DNA of 64,000 bases from Curvivirga sp965219885 (GCF_965219885.1 NZ_CBDCOT010000009.1:1984001-2048000); one strand, 5' to 3'; shown: positions 15,893 to 24,606, numbered from the stretch's first letter. Numbers and translations are program-made. Notes: generated by a model not told the origin, from the letters alone.

Positions 15893-16378
15893 TTACAATA
15901 CTGGGTAAACCATTTCCATGCTTGGTGGGAATGGGCTTGTTTTACGTGTTGTTTGCACGTCTTTTGTGCTCCAGAAGATTTCAGCGAATTGATTTACCAA
16001 TTCAACCAATTCTTCACCCGCAGCGCGATCAATACCTGTTTTGCAAGCAGATGCTTTCAACATGATGCTATGTGCAACTTCGTGTACATTTGGGTGTTTT
16101 TCGATTTGTGGTGCTTTGATGTAGTCACCCCAAATCACACGGATTTCTTCTTTAACTTTTGCTGCTTCAGCTTCTTTCATCGCAACACAACGGGAAAGTG
16201 TGTTGATGGTTTCAGCTGTCATTTCTTTGTCTTTGTTTTCAGCAATGATATCCATCATGCGAACAACGGAAAGAGCAGCTACGATTGCTGTATGCGGATC
16301 ATAGATTTTGCATGGAATGTCGCAATGTGCGTCAGCTGTTTCAACATTTACCATTTTGTCTAGCATAGAAGTAAACAT
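15893..16378 (-). CDS. sodN: Nickel superoxide dismutase SodN
   Basis: A 161-residue precursor. The nickel hook HCDIPC spans H18-C23, preceded by a 17-residue propeptide ending in Ala. Cleavage before H18 frees the N-terminal amine, and with C19, C23 and H18 forms the nickel site. The rest is the helical bundle typical of NiSOD. It destroys superoxide in the cytoplasm. Ribosome site GAGGA lies just upstream. The partner protease is the next gene. NiSOD occurs mainly in marine bacteria, cyanobacteria and streptomycetes, which hints at a marine host. Confidence 0.95.
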   Translation of the reverse strand: MFTSMLDKMVNVETADAHCDIPCKIYDPHTAIVAALSVVRMMDIIAENKDKEMTAETINTLSRCVAMKEAEAAKVKEEIRVIWGDYIKAPQIEKHPNVHEVAHSIMLKASACKTGIDRAAGEELVELVNQFAEIFWSTKDVQTTRKTSPFPPSMEMVYPVL

Positions 16379-16585
16379 TTTTTGTCCTCATTTGGTTTGT
16401 GTTGTTCAAGGTTTATAGGAGGATACACATCTTTCCCTGTTGGCCCTGATAAAACTCGTTAATTATGTCAGCACACTAAAACAAGATGGCTGAAAGTCAA
16501 TTATATAAAAAATAATCTTTTATGATTTTTCAAGTGGGATGGTTCGAAAAACATTCCTAAAAAAATCATGAAGTCTAAAAGCTAG

Positions 16586-16614
16586 AACGGGCCAGCTTGA
16601 GAGGCCGGCCCGTT
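16586..16614 (-). terminator. Possible terminator after flgH
   Basis: AACGGGCC pairs with GGCCCGTT across a 13-base loop, 93 bases beyond the flgH stop. The T tract on the minus strand is weak and interrupted, so this may be a pause or processing hairpin instead. The rest of the 330-bp gap between sodN and flgH shows no gene. Confidence 0.4.
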
Positions 16615-16706
16615 GAGATGAAATTACGCACGCTGAGAGAGAAGAGTGAGAGAGGAGAGTGCGGGCGTAATCTCGGTAACTTGTTAGCTTGTTATGAAAA
16701 TCATCC

Positions 16707-17483
16707 TTAGAACGGTAAGATGATATCGATGAGCTGCGAACCATAACGTGGTTGCTGTACATCAGAGATGTGGCCACGTCCGCCATAGGCTAATCTTGCC
16801 TCGGCAATATCTTCATAGTTCACAGTATTATTGTTTGTTATATCTTGTGGACGAATAACACCGGCGATTTGAAGTTCACGAACTTCATAATTTACACGTG
16901 TTTCCTGACGTCCATGTAAGACAAGGTTTCCGTTTGGTAATACCTGTGTCACAACAGCAGCAACAGTCAAAGTGATATCTTCTTCACGAGAAATATTACC
17001 GGTACCACCCTGCGTGGAGGAGGAACCTAAATTAACGAAGTTATCCGTTGTAACTGCTTCAGGTAGCACATCGTTCAAAGCGCCTTGGAAGCCTGCTAAG
17101 CCTGGGATATCAACATCTTCGCTGGTTGTACGTGTACGGTTCGTACTGTTTGCAATTGTTGCTTCGTCATCAATACTGATGACAACGGTTACAATGTCGC
17201 CGATCTGGTTTGCACGCAGATCTTTCAAGAAGGCTCTGCTGCCTAGGCGCCATAGTGAATTTGCTGTGTTTTTAGCAGCCGTTGGCATAGGCATTGGCAT
17301 GGAAACTGGTTGATAGTTTGGGTCATGAGTCGGGTTTTCGATCTCATTCAGTTTTGGTTCTTCACCCATTTTAGATAAGCGAGACAATGTGTTACATGCA
17401 GTTAATGATGTACCGATAAGGGCGATAGCTGCGAAACGTATAGCTGTTCTTCTCAGCTGTGTATTCTTTGTAATGTTTAACAT
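16707..17483 (-). CDS. flgH: Flagellar L-ring lipoprotein FlgH
   Basis: FlgH forms the outer-membrane ring of the basal body. The signal peptide ends in the lipobox LTAC, so the protein is anchored by a lipidated cysteine. Family motifs include SLWRLGSRAFLKDLRANQIGDIVTVVISIDD and the C-terminal GRGHISDVQQPRYGSQLIDIILPF. I chose ATG 17483, which has GGAGAG seven bases upstream; an upstream ATG would add eight residues. It is the last gene of the flgF-flgG-flgA-flgH operon. Confidence 0.95.
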   Translation of the reverse strand: MLNITKNTQLRRTAIRFAAIALIGTSLTACNTLSRLSKMGEEPKLNEIENPTHDPNYQPVSMPMPMPTAAKNTANSLWRLGSRAFLKDLRANQIGDIVTVVISIDDEATIANSTNRTRTTSEDVDIPGLAGFQGALNDVLPEAVTTDNFVNLGSSSTQGGTGNISREEDITLTVAAVVTQVLPNGNLVLHGRQETRVNYEVRELQIAGVIRPQDITNNNTVNYEDIAEARLAYGGRGHISDVQQPRYGSQLIDIILPF

Positions 17484-17540
17484 TGTCTTCTCTCCAGTTT
17501 CTCTCAATTTCTTTTCAAACTACAATCTTGTGGGTCTCAA

Positions 17541-18551
17541 TCACATTTGTGCAGATTGTAGTGGGGCACGAACGGTCACCGTGTTGTAGCCAGTTACGAT
17601 TGCCTCAAGTACTTGACCGCTATGAGAATTTCGAATGCGGATAACTTCTTTATGTGCGCCATCTTCTAAAGCCACACCTTGTGCTGTTAAACGCATTCCC
17701 ATGGATTCAAGTGTTACTAAAACCATTTGTTTCTTTTTCACCAGCTGAGGCGCCTGTAAATTCGCAGATAAAATTGGGCGACCAGGTGTCACGGTGCGAC
17801 GGATTTGTTGTCCTACCAAGCTTAGTGTGTCGACTACAGCTTTTCGGGAAACTTTTCGGGACCGCATTGTGATCACTTCCAAATCTTCCTGTTTAATGAT
17901 CTCACCAGCTTGGATACGACGGTTTGGTAAGGCTACTTCCATCAGTTTATGGACTTTTCCAGATACTTTGCCTTTTACAATTGCCTTGCCAGTTGCGGGT
18001 ACAACATAAGTGGCAGTGAAGCGGCTCTCGTTATCGGAAAGACGGAAGTTTTTGATCGCTACAGACATATCTGCATCAATTGGTAGGCGTACTGTAGGGA
18101 TGCGACCGTTTAGTTGAATTTCTAATAAATCAGACTCGCCCGTTTCCTGAATGATTGCCTCACGAAGACTATCTGTGAGAAGGCTAGGTTCCATCTCGAA
18201 ATAGTCGCGTTCAACAATAGCTTCATCCAATGTGGAGGAAGGTTTCCAATCAAGTTTGTAGAAATTTGCAACGCGCCATAACCAAGATGATGTTAGTTTT
18301 TGGGATTTGCCCAATGCTGGTGCTTTTGCAACTACACGATGTGCATTTTCTCCTGCATTTTGGAAAAGATCACCTAGGGTAATATTTTCACCTTCAACTA
18401 GGATATTATGGTTCAGAGTAACGGCGTCCTCAATTTCGAAGATCTCGGAATTCGCGTAGGAAGAGCTTGCGGTTGCAGCAATTGTCCCAAAGGACATTGC
18501 GCTTCCTAGCAGAAAAGCTGCGATCATTTTATGTGTTGCTTGCTTTTTCAT
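17541..18551 (-). CDS. flgA: FlgA, P-ring assembly chaperone
   Basis: A 336-residue exported protein. The N-terminal signal (MIAAFLLGSAMSFGTIAATASSSYA) is followed by an extended beta region and the C-terminal SAF domain from about residue 205 (VALPNRRIQAGEIIKQEDLEVI), ending near LEAIVTGYNTVTVRAPL. FlgA helps FlgI assemble into the P ring in the periplasm. The ATG at 18551 has GAAGGAAGA before it; an upstream in-frame ATG would add six basic residues. It lies between flgG and flgH. Confidence 0.93.
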   Translation of the reverse strand: MKKQATHKMIAAFLLGSAMSFGTIAATASSSYANSEIFEIEDAVTLNHNILVEGENITLGDLFQNAGENAHRVVAKAPALGKSQKLTSSWLWRVANFYKLDWKPSSTLDEAIVERDYFEMEPSLLTDSLREAIIQETGESDLLEIQLNGRIPTVRLPIDADMSVAIKNFRLSDNESRFTATYVVPATGKAIVKGKVSGKVHKLMEVALPNRRIQAGEIIKQEDLEVITMRSRKVSRKAVVDTLSLVGQQIRRTVTPGRPILSANLQAPQLVKKKQMVLVTLESMGMRLTAQGVALEDGAHKEVIRIRNSHSGQVLEAIVTGYNTVTVRAPLQSAQM

Positions 18552-18622
18552 TGTCTTCTTCCTTCTCATTCGTCGAATTGGATTTCTATCGTCTTCGAAT
18601 TAAATTGCTATGCTCTTAGCGA

Positions 18623-19408
18623 TTAACGCATTTGAGATACAGTGCTCATCATCTGATCAGAGGTTTCAATTACCTTGGAGTTCATCTCATAGGCACGTTG
18701 GGCTGTGATCAGGTTGGTGATTTCTTCCACCACATTCACGTTGGATGTCTCAAGGAAACCTTGTTCAATTGTGCCGTAACCTGTACTACCCGGTGTTGAG
18801 CTTGCAGGTGAACCGGATGCCGGAGTTTCAAGGAATAGATTGTCACCTATTGCAGAAAGGCCCGCCTCATTGGCAAATGTTGATAAGTTCAACTGACCTA
18901 AATTACTTGGTGTTACCTGACCATCGATGGATGCAAGCACTTCACCGCTGGAATTCACTGTGATACCTGTTGCGTCAGCCGGAACTGTAATTCCTGGTTC
19001 TACTGTATAGCCATCTGTTGTCACAATATTACCCTGATCATCCAATTGGAAAGAACCTGCACGTGTGTATGCTGTTTCACCGCTTGGCAATGTAATCTGG
19101 AAATATCCTTTACCATTAATGGCTAAATCCAAGGTGTTTTCTGTGAGCGTTAAGTTACCTGTTTCAGTAATACGGTAAACTGATGCAGTCTTCACACCTA
19201 AACCAACTTGGATACCAACCGGTACGATTGTACCTGTGTCGGAGGAGTTTGCACCCGCACGACGTTGGTTCTGATACAGCAAGTCTTGGAACTCAGCGCG
19301 GCGACGCTGATAAGCTGTTGTGTTCATGTTGGCGATGTTGTTTGAAATAACCTCAACATTAAGCTGTTGAGCTAACATGCCGGTTGCGCCGATATTTAAG
19401 GATCTCAT
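18623..19408 (-). CDS. flgG: Flagellar distal rod protein FlgG
   Basis: A 261-residue axial protein with the hallmark N-terminus MRSLNIGATGMLAQQLNVEVISNNIANMNTTAYQR given here in part (NNIANMNTTAY) and C-terminus NVVEEITNLITAQRAYEMNSKVI. FlgG makes the distal rod crossing the P and L rings. Length matches the family. It follows flgF by 23 bp and shares its sigma-54 promoter. Confidence 0.96.
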   Translation of the reverse strand: MRSLNIGATGMLAQQLNVEVISNNIANMNTTAYQRRRAEFQDLLYQNQRRAGANSSDTGTIVPVGIQVGLGVKTASVYRITETGNLTLTENTLDLAINGKGYFQITLPSGETAYTRAGSFQLDDQGNIVTTDGYTVEPGITVPADATGITVNSSGEVLASIDGQVTPSNLGQLNLSTFANEAGLSAIGDNLFLETPASGSPASSTPGSTGYGTIEQGFLETSNVNVVEEITNLITAQRAYEMNSKVIETSDQMMSTVSQMR

Positions 19409-19431
19409 AGCTTCTCTCCTAGCTTAATGCG

Positions 19432-20151
19432 TTAACTGAACTGACCAAGACGTTCGATCGCTTTTTTCACGCGGTCGTCTTCGGCTTGGGTGAATTTCTG
19501 CATGGAGGCATATTCGCGATGAACACGCATCATGCGGGTGATTTCCAGGATTGGCTGAACATTCGATTCTTCCAACATACCTTGGGTGATATTGTAACCT
19601 TCAGAGGCAATAACATCCTGGCTTGTGGCATATAGTCCACCGGCGGATTTTTTCATCTCATACTGGTTTTCGAATGACACCACACGAAGTTTACCAATTT
19701 CACCATTGTCGTTGGAGATCGTGCCATCTGACGCCACTAGAATCTCACCACCGTCATTCGGGATGTTAATTGGGCCGCCGTCGCCCTGGATGGTGTAACC
19801 GTCTTTGTTTACAAGATTGCCTGTCGCATCTAATTGGAAGCGTCCATTACGTGTGTATCTTTCACCCATCGGTGTATCGACCACAAAGTAACCATCACCG
19901 GAAAGAGCAAAGTCAAACGGGTTGTTTGTAGTTGTCATTGGGCCGTCGGTTAAATCACGCGCCAAGCCTACATCTTGTACAAAGGAAAATTGCTGGCGAT
20001 CATGTTGCGGCTTGGTAATGTATTCTTTAAATACCATTCCTTCGCGTTTAAAAGCAGGTGTATTCGCATTGGCAATATTGTTTGCGACAATATTCATTTC
20101 GTTGCGAAGGCTTCTCTGCCTAGATAGTGCGATATAAGCGCTGTTTTCCAT
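19432..20151 (-). CDS. flgF: Flagellar proximal rod protein FlgF
   Basis: About 239 residues with the axial-protein signature NEMNIVANNIANANTPAFKREG and the C-terminal QPILEITRMMRVHREYASMQKF. FlgF is part of the proximal rod. The ATG at 20151 is preceded by GAGAGGAT; the upstream ATG at 20169 would add six residues and has a poorer site. First gene of the flgF-flgG-flgA-flgH operon, about 50 bases after the predicted transcription start. Confidence 0.95.
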   Translation of the reverse strand: MENSAYIALSRQRSLRNEMNIVANNIANANTPAFKREGMVFKEYITKPQHDRQQFSFVQDVGLARDLTDGPMTTTNNPFDFALSGDGYFVVDTPMGERYTRNGRFQLDATGNLVNKDGYTIQGDGGPINIPNDGGEILVASDGTISNDNGEIGKLRVVSFENQYEMKKSAGGLYATSQDVIASEGYNITQGMLEESNVQPILEITRMMRVHREYASMQKFTQAEDDRVKKAIERLGQFS

Positions 20152-20212
20152 GACGCTATCCTCTCTCAAATTTTTGTCGGTTTCTCAGGCCGACATCTCT
20201 CAGCGCTTTACA

Positions 20213-20231
20213 TAGCAGGTCTTGTGCCAAA
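20213..20231 (-). promoter_or_regulatory. Sigma-54 promoter of the flgF operon
   Basis: Minus-strand sequence TTGGCACAAGACCTGCTA has GG (-24) and GC (-12) with exactly 10 bases between, and TTGGCAC is consensus. Transcription should start near 20203. Confidence 0.82.
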
Positions 20232-20621
20232 AATTATTAAGTTATTGATATATAAATATTTTATTGTTTGGGTGGGTAAGTTTTCTTAATGTTTTATGCG
20301 TAGGAATATATCGAAAACTACGAAATATAATTAATTGTAAGGCGGATTTACATTTGGGCGGCAAAGTTTGCCATATGATAGGTGTTTAATTGAGGAGGGT
20401 TGAAATTATTTATTGGAATCAACGAGGTTTATTTTTTGTATTGCGCGAATATTTACGAATATTCAGTTCTTAATGATTGATTTCTGCTGCTAACTTCTGC
20501 AATTTATAGTGAATATTTACAAATATGGTCTATTACACAATTGAGCGCTATATTATATATATGTATGAAGTTGTGATGAGTTCCATGAAATGAAAGCTTC
20601 TATTGGTGAAGGATAGCGAAT
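20232..20621. promoter_or_regulatory. flgF-fliL divergent control region with repeated motifs
   Basis: No gene is visible in this very A/T-rich stretch. It holds a 13-bp perfect inverted repeat GGCAAAGTTTGCC at 20360-20372, about 160 bases upstream of the flgF start site and so in enhancer range. It also has a 16-bp direct repeat GAATATTTAC(G/A)AATAT at 20447-20462 and 20511-20526, the first of which forms an inverted repeat GAATAT-N6-ATATTC. A 17-bp element at 20321-20337 recurs in front of the cheY-like gene. No sigma-54 site faces fliL. Confidence 0.45.
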
Positions 20622-21158
20622 ATGGCTGATGAAGGTGGAGTAGCCGAAGGCGCAGATGGCGAAGATGAAGAAGGTGGTAAGAAACGCGTTAGTGGTAAGA
20701 AGCTCGTTTTATTTATCTTATTGCCTATCTTGATCCTAATTGGCGCCGGTGTCGGTCTGTTTTTATCTGGAATGTTGGACCCGCTACTTGGTGGTGGAGA
20801 TGAAGTAACAGAGGAAGCAGCGGAAGATACGCCTGTTGAAGTGGCCGAGGCGCCGAGTATCTTTTTGCCGTTGGATGAGATTTTAGTGACTTTACGTTCG
20901 CCGGGATCAAAGCAAAAGTTTCTTAAGTTACAAGTTTCTTTGGAAATTTCCACAATTGAGGAACAGGCGCATATTGAGAATCTAAAACCACGTATTGTAG
21001 ATAGCTTTCAGGTATTTTTACGGGAGTTACGTCTTGAAGAGCTTGAAGGTAGTCAAGGTGTATATCGTATTAAAGAGGAATTATTGGATCGTGTGAATAA
21101 AGCAATCGCGCCAGTTAAGGCTAAAGATGTTTTGTTTAATGATTTAATTGTTCAGTAA
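20622..21158 (+). CDS. fliL: Flagellar basal-body-associated protein FliL
   Basis: A 178-residue single-pass membrane protein. An acidic Gly-rich N-terminus of about 22 residues precedes the membrane segment (LVLFILLPILILIGAGVGLFL), and the periplasmic domain carries the FliL pattern FLPLDEILVTLRSPG and later IRIKEELLDRVNKAI-like helix near the end. FliL surrounds the stator units and stabilises them. It lies upstream of fliM, but a sigma-54 promoter for fliM lies in the gap between them, so the two may be expressed at different times. Confidence 0.92.
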   Translation: MADEGGVAEGADGEDEEGGKKRVSGKKLVLFILLPILILIGAGVGLFLSGMLDPLLGGGDEVTEEAAEDTPVEVAEAPSIFLPLDEILVTLRSPGSKQKFLKLQVSLEISTIEEQAHIENLKPRIVDSFQVFLRELRLEELEGSQGVYRIKEELLDRVNKAIAPVKAKDVLFNDLIVQ

Positions 21159-21186
21159 GGCGTATATTTTTCAAAGGTTTTGAAAA

Positions 21187-21205
21187 ACTGGCGCGGCTTT
21201 TGCGT
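21187..21205 (+). promoter_or_regulatory. Sigma-54 promoter upstream of fliM
   Basis: CTGGCGCGGCTTTTGCGT has GG at 21190-21191 and GC at 21202-21203 with 10 bases between, and TTTTGC at the -12 side. Transcription should start near 21215, leaving a leader of about 135 bases. The -24 block is slightly less ideal (GGCGC instead of GGCAC). Confidence 0.72.
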
Positions 21206-21350
21206 GTAGGTTCTTGGATAAATGTCAGACGGCAGAAGTTACCTGATGATATTTATTGAGATATAACGCAAAAGAATTGACGCTACCTGTATTTGTTGAA
21301 AATCAAAATCACGAATTGGGGGTGGCGGCACAGAAAGATCGAGGCTGAAT

Positions 21351-22415
21351 ATGGCTGATGAAGATGCTGATGCAGTAATGGAAGAAGACGATGATGCCCT
21401 AGCCGCAGAATGGGCGGCGATGGCAGAAGACGAACCCGACCCCTCGATGGGGGCGGCGGCAGCGCGTGTTCTTGATCAGGATGAAATTGATAGTCTTCTT
21501 GGTTTCCAAGATGGTGCAGATGGGAATGATAACCAATCCGGTATCGAAGCGATTATCGATTCTGGTATGGTATCTTATGAACGTTTGCCAATGTTGGAGG
21601 TCGTTTATGACCGCCTCGTTCGTATGATGTCGACTTCCTTACGTAACTTTACCTCTGATAACGTTGAGGTAAGTTTAGACAATATTACATCAATTCGTTT
21701 TGGTGATTATTTGAACTCTATTCCTTTACCAGCGATGCTTACAGTGTTTAAGGCAGAAGAATGGGATAACTATGGTTTGATCACCATTGATAGTTCTTTG
21801 ATCTATTCTATTGTTGACGTATTGCTTGGTGGACGTCGCGGCACTGCTGCGATGCGTATTGAAGGACGCCCTTATACGACAATTGAACGAAATCTTGTAG
21901 AACGTATGATCAGTGTAGTGTTGGCAGATTTGTCTGCAGCCTTTGATCCATTGTCCAGTGTGACAATGCGTTTTGATCGATTGGAAACCAACCCGCGTTT
22001 CGCAACGATTGCCCGTCCGGCCAATGCGGCTATTCTGGCACGCTTCCGTATTGATATGGAAGATCGTGGCGGACGTCTTGAATTACTATTGCCTTATGCG
22101 ACATTGGAGCCAGTTCGTGAATTATTGCTTCAAATGTTTATGGGTGAGAAATTCGGTCGCGACAGTATTTGGGAAAATCACTTGGCAACAGAACTTTGGT
22201 TTACAGATGTGCCGATCGAAGTTGTTTTAGATGAATTCACCAGTAATTTAACAGAAGTTTTAGATTGGAAAGTCGGAACTTTCTTGCAATTACAGGCAAC
22301 TCAGGATTCAATGGTTGAATTACGTTGCGGTGAAATTCCTATGTTTAAGGGCTATGTCGGTCAAAAAGCTGGAAATCTTGCTGTGAAGCTGGATAGGAAA
22401 ATTGATCCAGATTAG
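21351..22415 (+). CDS. fliM: Flagellar motor switch protein FliM
   Basis: A 354-residue switch-complex protein that binds phospho-CheY and sets rotation direction. The CheY-binding motif LDQDEIDSLLG sits at about residues 41-51 behind an acidic 40-residue extension, as is common in Rhodospirillales-type FliM. The middle domain is CheC-like (ITSIRFGDYLNSIPLPAML), and the C-terminal SpoA domain ends FKGYVGQKAGNLAVKL. It follows a sigma-54 promoter and heads fliM, DUF6468-like and motE. Confidence 0.95.
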   Translation: MADEDADAVMEEDDDALAAEWAAMAEDEPDPSMGAAAARVLDQDEIDSLLGFQDGADGNDNQSGIEAIIDSGMVSYERLPMLEVVYDRLVRMMSTSLRNFTSDNVEVSLDNITSIRFGDYLNSIPLPAMLTVFKAEEWDNYGLITIDSSLIYSIVDVLLGGRRGTAAMRIEGRPYTTIERNLVERMISVVLADLSAAFDPLSSVTMRFDRLETNPRFATIARPANAAILARFRIDMEDRGGRLELLLPYATLEPVRELLLQMFMGEKFGRDSIWENHLATELWFTDVPIEVVLDEFTSNLTEVLDWKVGTFLQLQATQDSMVELRCGEIPMFKGYVGQKAGNLAVKLDRKIDPD

Positions 22416-22441
22416 TTTAATTTTGTGTTATATTAGGTCGT

Positions 22442-23152
22442 ATGAAATTGGATCTACTGGAAACTACCCTTGATGTTGCCTTTATTGGTTTATTAATTGC
22501 CGTACTGATTTATGCAGTGCGGCTTAACCGCAACATACGTATCCTTCAAGATAGTAAAGAAGAATTGCGTCAGTTATTAGGGCAATTTGTCTCATCTACG
22601 CAACAGGCTGAAGAAGCACTTTTGCGAATCAAAAACCGTTCTCGCGATGCGACGGAGACAATTGATGATGCGATTGCTGAAGCAAAAACATTACGTGCGG
22701 ATTTAATTGAATTAATTCGACGTGCGCAGGAGGTTGCAGGCCCAGTCAGAATTGCAGCCGCGAAAGTGGAGCGTGGTCAGGCGACCTATAATCCGGGGTA
22801 TAGTACTGGACCAGCAAAAGGTAAGAAGGCGCGATCCAAGAAAGCTAAATCTGCAAAAGCGACACCGGCTTCACCACGTGAACCGATGAATATGCCTGAT
22901 ATTACGGATATGGATGCTGAAATAGACAAGGATTTGGAGGCACGTCTGTCCAAGTTGATTGAATCTGTTGAGGCTGGTAATCCAGAGGTCATGGCGCCTC
23001 AAGCTGATATGTTTGGGGCAGAAAGCTCTACTGCGTCACCTGCACAAGAAACTCAAGAAGCCGGCGTGGAATTGTCGGGAGTAGATGAGGCACAAGAATC
23101 AAAGGCAAAAAGTAAAGAGGAGCTTTTAAAAGCTCTTCGAGGCATGCGTTAA
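22442..23152 (+). CDS. Membrane-anchored coiled-coil protein, DUF6468-like, flagellar context
   Basis: A 236-residue protein with one N-terminal membrane segment (residues about 10-27), a coiled coil at 35-105, and a basic, Pro/Ala/Lys-rich low-complexity tail that turns acidic. This layout and the place right after fliM match alphaproteobacterial DUF6468 proteins; the Caulobacter flagellar-positioning protein PflI may be a counterpart, but I recall this from position and layout only. It probably tethers something to the inner membrane near the motor. The next gene is motE, 11 bp on. Confidence 0.6.
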   Translation: MKLDLLETTLDVAFIGLLIAVLIYAVRLNRNIRILQDSKEELRQLLGQFVSSTQQAEEALLRIKNRSRDATETIDDAIAEAKTLRADLIELIRRAQEVAGPVRIAAAKVERGQATYNPGYSTGPAKGKKARSKKAKSAKATPASPREPMNMPDITDMDAEIDKDLEARLSKLIESVEAGNPEVMAPQADMFGAESSTASPAQETQEAGVELSGVDEAQESKAKSKEELLKALRGMR

Positions 23153-23163
23153 GAGATTAGTTT

Positions 23164-23916
23164 ATGAATTTTAAAATCCGCATATTACCCATTTTTCTAG
23201 TGATCATTTTTTTGATGCTATCCGTACGTTTTGGCGATATGTGGGTGGAATTTACCTCTGTGACAGACACAGCTTCAAATGATGGTCGGTTTTCAGCCCA
23301 GGATCTTGCCGCAATTACAAGTGGACAGGCTCTTGCCCAAGAAGCAGGAGAGGCACCTGCTCTAGATGATCCTGCTTTAATCGAAGATGATACTTTGGTT
23401 GAAGAAAGCCTTAATGAAACACCTGAAGGGATGGAGCCGACAGATGTTGTTGAGCAAGAAGATTATTTTTCCGGTGGCAATTTTGGTGATATGAGCCCAG
23501 GTGAAATTCGACTTTTACATGATTTGGTTGCACGTCGAGAAGCATTGGATAAGCGTGAACGTGTTGTAAAAGAGCGTGAAGCTTTGTTGCGAAGTGCTGA
23601 ACAACAGCTTTTGGATAAACAGGCTCAGTTGGAAGATATCAAATCTTCTATTGAGGATTTGCTAAAAGTTTATAAAGAAGAACAAACTGAAGAGGCAAAG
23701 CGTTTAGTGAAAATTTATTCCAATATGAAACCTAAATCTGCGGCACGTATTTTTAATGATATGGATATGCCAACATTGATTCAGGTTTTGCGCGGGATGA
23801 AAGAACGAAGTATCGCACCGATTATGGCAGCAATGAACGCGGATAAAGCGCGTTTAGTGACAAGAGAGCTCGCAACAGTTGAAGCTGTTGATGGTGCTGA
23901 AGGGGCATTACAATAA
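23164..23916 (+). CDS. motE: MotE-family flagellar protein
   Basis: A 250-residue protein with an N-terminal membrane or signal segment (ILPIFLVIIFLMLSV), an acidic linker, a coiled coil at about residues 118-185 (ARREALDKRERVVKEREALL), and a C-terminal MgtE-N-like helical domain (MKPKSAARIFNDMDMPTLIQVLRGMK). In Sinorhizobium MotE is a periplasmic chaperone for the motor protein MotC; related proteins often sit near fliM. No MotC is seen here, so the client in this organism is unknown. Confidence 0.85.
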   Translation: MNFKIRILPIFLVIIFLMLSVRFGDMWVEFTSVTDTASNDGRFSAQDLAAITSGQALAQEAGEAPALDDPALIEDDTLVEESLNETPEGMEPTDVVEQEDYFSGGNFGDMSPGEIRLLHDLVARREALDKRERVVKEREALLRSAEQQLLDKQAQLEDIKSSIEDLLKVYKEEQTEEAKRLVKIYSNMKPKSAARIFNDMDMPTLIQVLRGMKERSIAPIMAAMNADKARLVTRELATVEAVDGAEGALQ

Positions 23917-24112
23917 CCCGATTATGTAAGAAAAATTATGTAAAACCTGCTAAGTTATGGGGGAATAAGTAATTTTTTTTGGGTTTCTGTGTCTTTCTAT
24001 ATTGCTCTTCTGGAAATCAGCTTGTAAATTTATGAAGGTTTTGATTGTTTTTTAACAGTTTTTCGATCTTACTTGTTAAATAACAAATTATAAGTATCTT
24101 ATGAAAGATATT

Positions 24113-24129
24113 CGAAATATAAATAATTG
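24113..24129 (+). promoter_or_regulatory. 17-bp element shared with the fliL upstream region
   Basis: CGAAATATAAATAATTG lies just before the cheY-like gene and differs by one base from CGAAATATAATTAATTG at 20321-20337. Each contains a TATAAT-like core, so the pair could be promoter -10 regions or a regulator site. Start codon of the cheY-like gene is 18 bases downstream, so a start site here would give a very short leader. Confidence 0.4.
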
Positions 24130-24146
24130 CCAATCGGAGGATCACC

Positions 24147-24533
24147 ATGGCTGTTGATATGAATATGCAAATCTTGATCGTCGATGATTATAAGACGATG
24201 CTGCGTATTATCCGCAACCTGCTAAAGCAGTTGGGTTTTAACAATGTTGATGAAGCCACAGATGGAAGTGATGCTTTGGCTAAACTTCGCTCTAAGGACT
24301 ATGGACTGGTAATTTCCGATTGGAATATGGAGCCTATGACAGGTATCCAATTGCTTCGTGAAGTACGCGCTGATGAAAAAATGCGTGATTTACCATTCAT
24401 TATGATTACTGCTGAAAGTAAAACGGAAAACGTGATCGCCGCGAAAGAGGCGGGCGTATCTAACTATATTGTGAAGCCGTTTAACGCAGCAACATTAAAA
24501 ACAAAACTCACAAGTGTGATTGGCAATTTCTAA
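24147..24533 (+). CDS. CheY-like single-domain response regulator
   Basis: A 128-residue receiver domain. The acidic pair is in LIVDDY, the phosphoacceptor aspartate in LVISDWNMEP, the Thr in IMITAES and the Lys in YIVKPF. The DW after the phosphosite and the overall sequence are close to CheY of E. coli type, so it most likely binds FliM to control rotation. It stands alone between motE and two motB-like genes, with its own terminator; no other che gene is in the window. Confidence 0.9.
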   Translation: MAVDMNMQILIVDDYKTMLRIIRNLLKQLGFNNVDEATDGSDALAKLRSKDYGLVISDWNMEPMTGIQLLREVRADEKMRDLPFIMITAESKTENVIAAKEAGVSNYIVKPFNAATLKTKLTSVIGNF

Positions 24534-24570
24534 GTTTTACTTAGATTTACTTGTAAGTTGTAAAAGATTG

Positions 24571-24606
24571 AAGGCGTATATATGAAAATATACGCCTTTT
24601 TCTTTA
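24571..24606 (+). terminator. Terminator after the cheY-like gene
   Basis: An 11-bp perfect stem (AAGGCGTATAT with ATATACGCCTT) with a six-base loop is followed by a T-rich run. Confidence 0.88.

Noticed and set aside
21159..21186. Hairpin TTTTCAAA/TTTGAAAA after fliL as a terminator
   Set aside because: The stem is only A-T pairs with no T tract after it, so it would be too weak.
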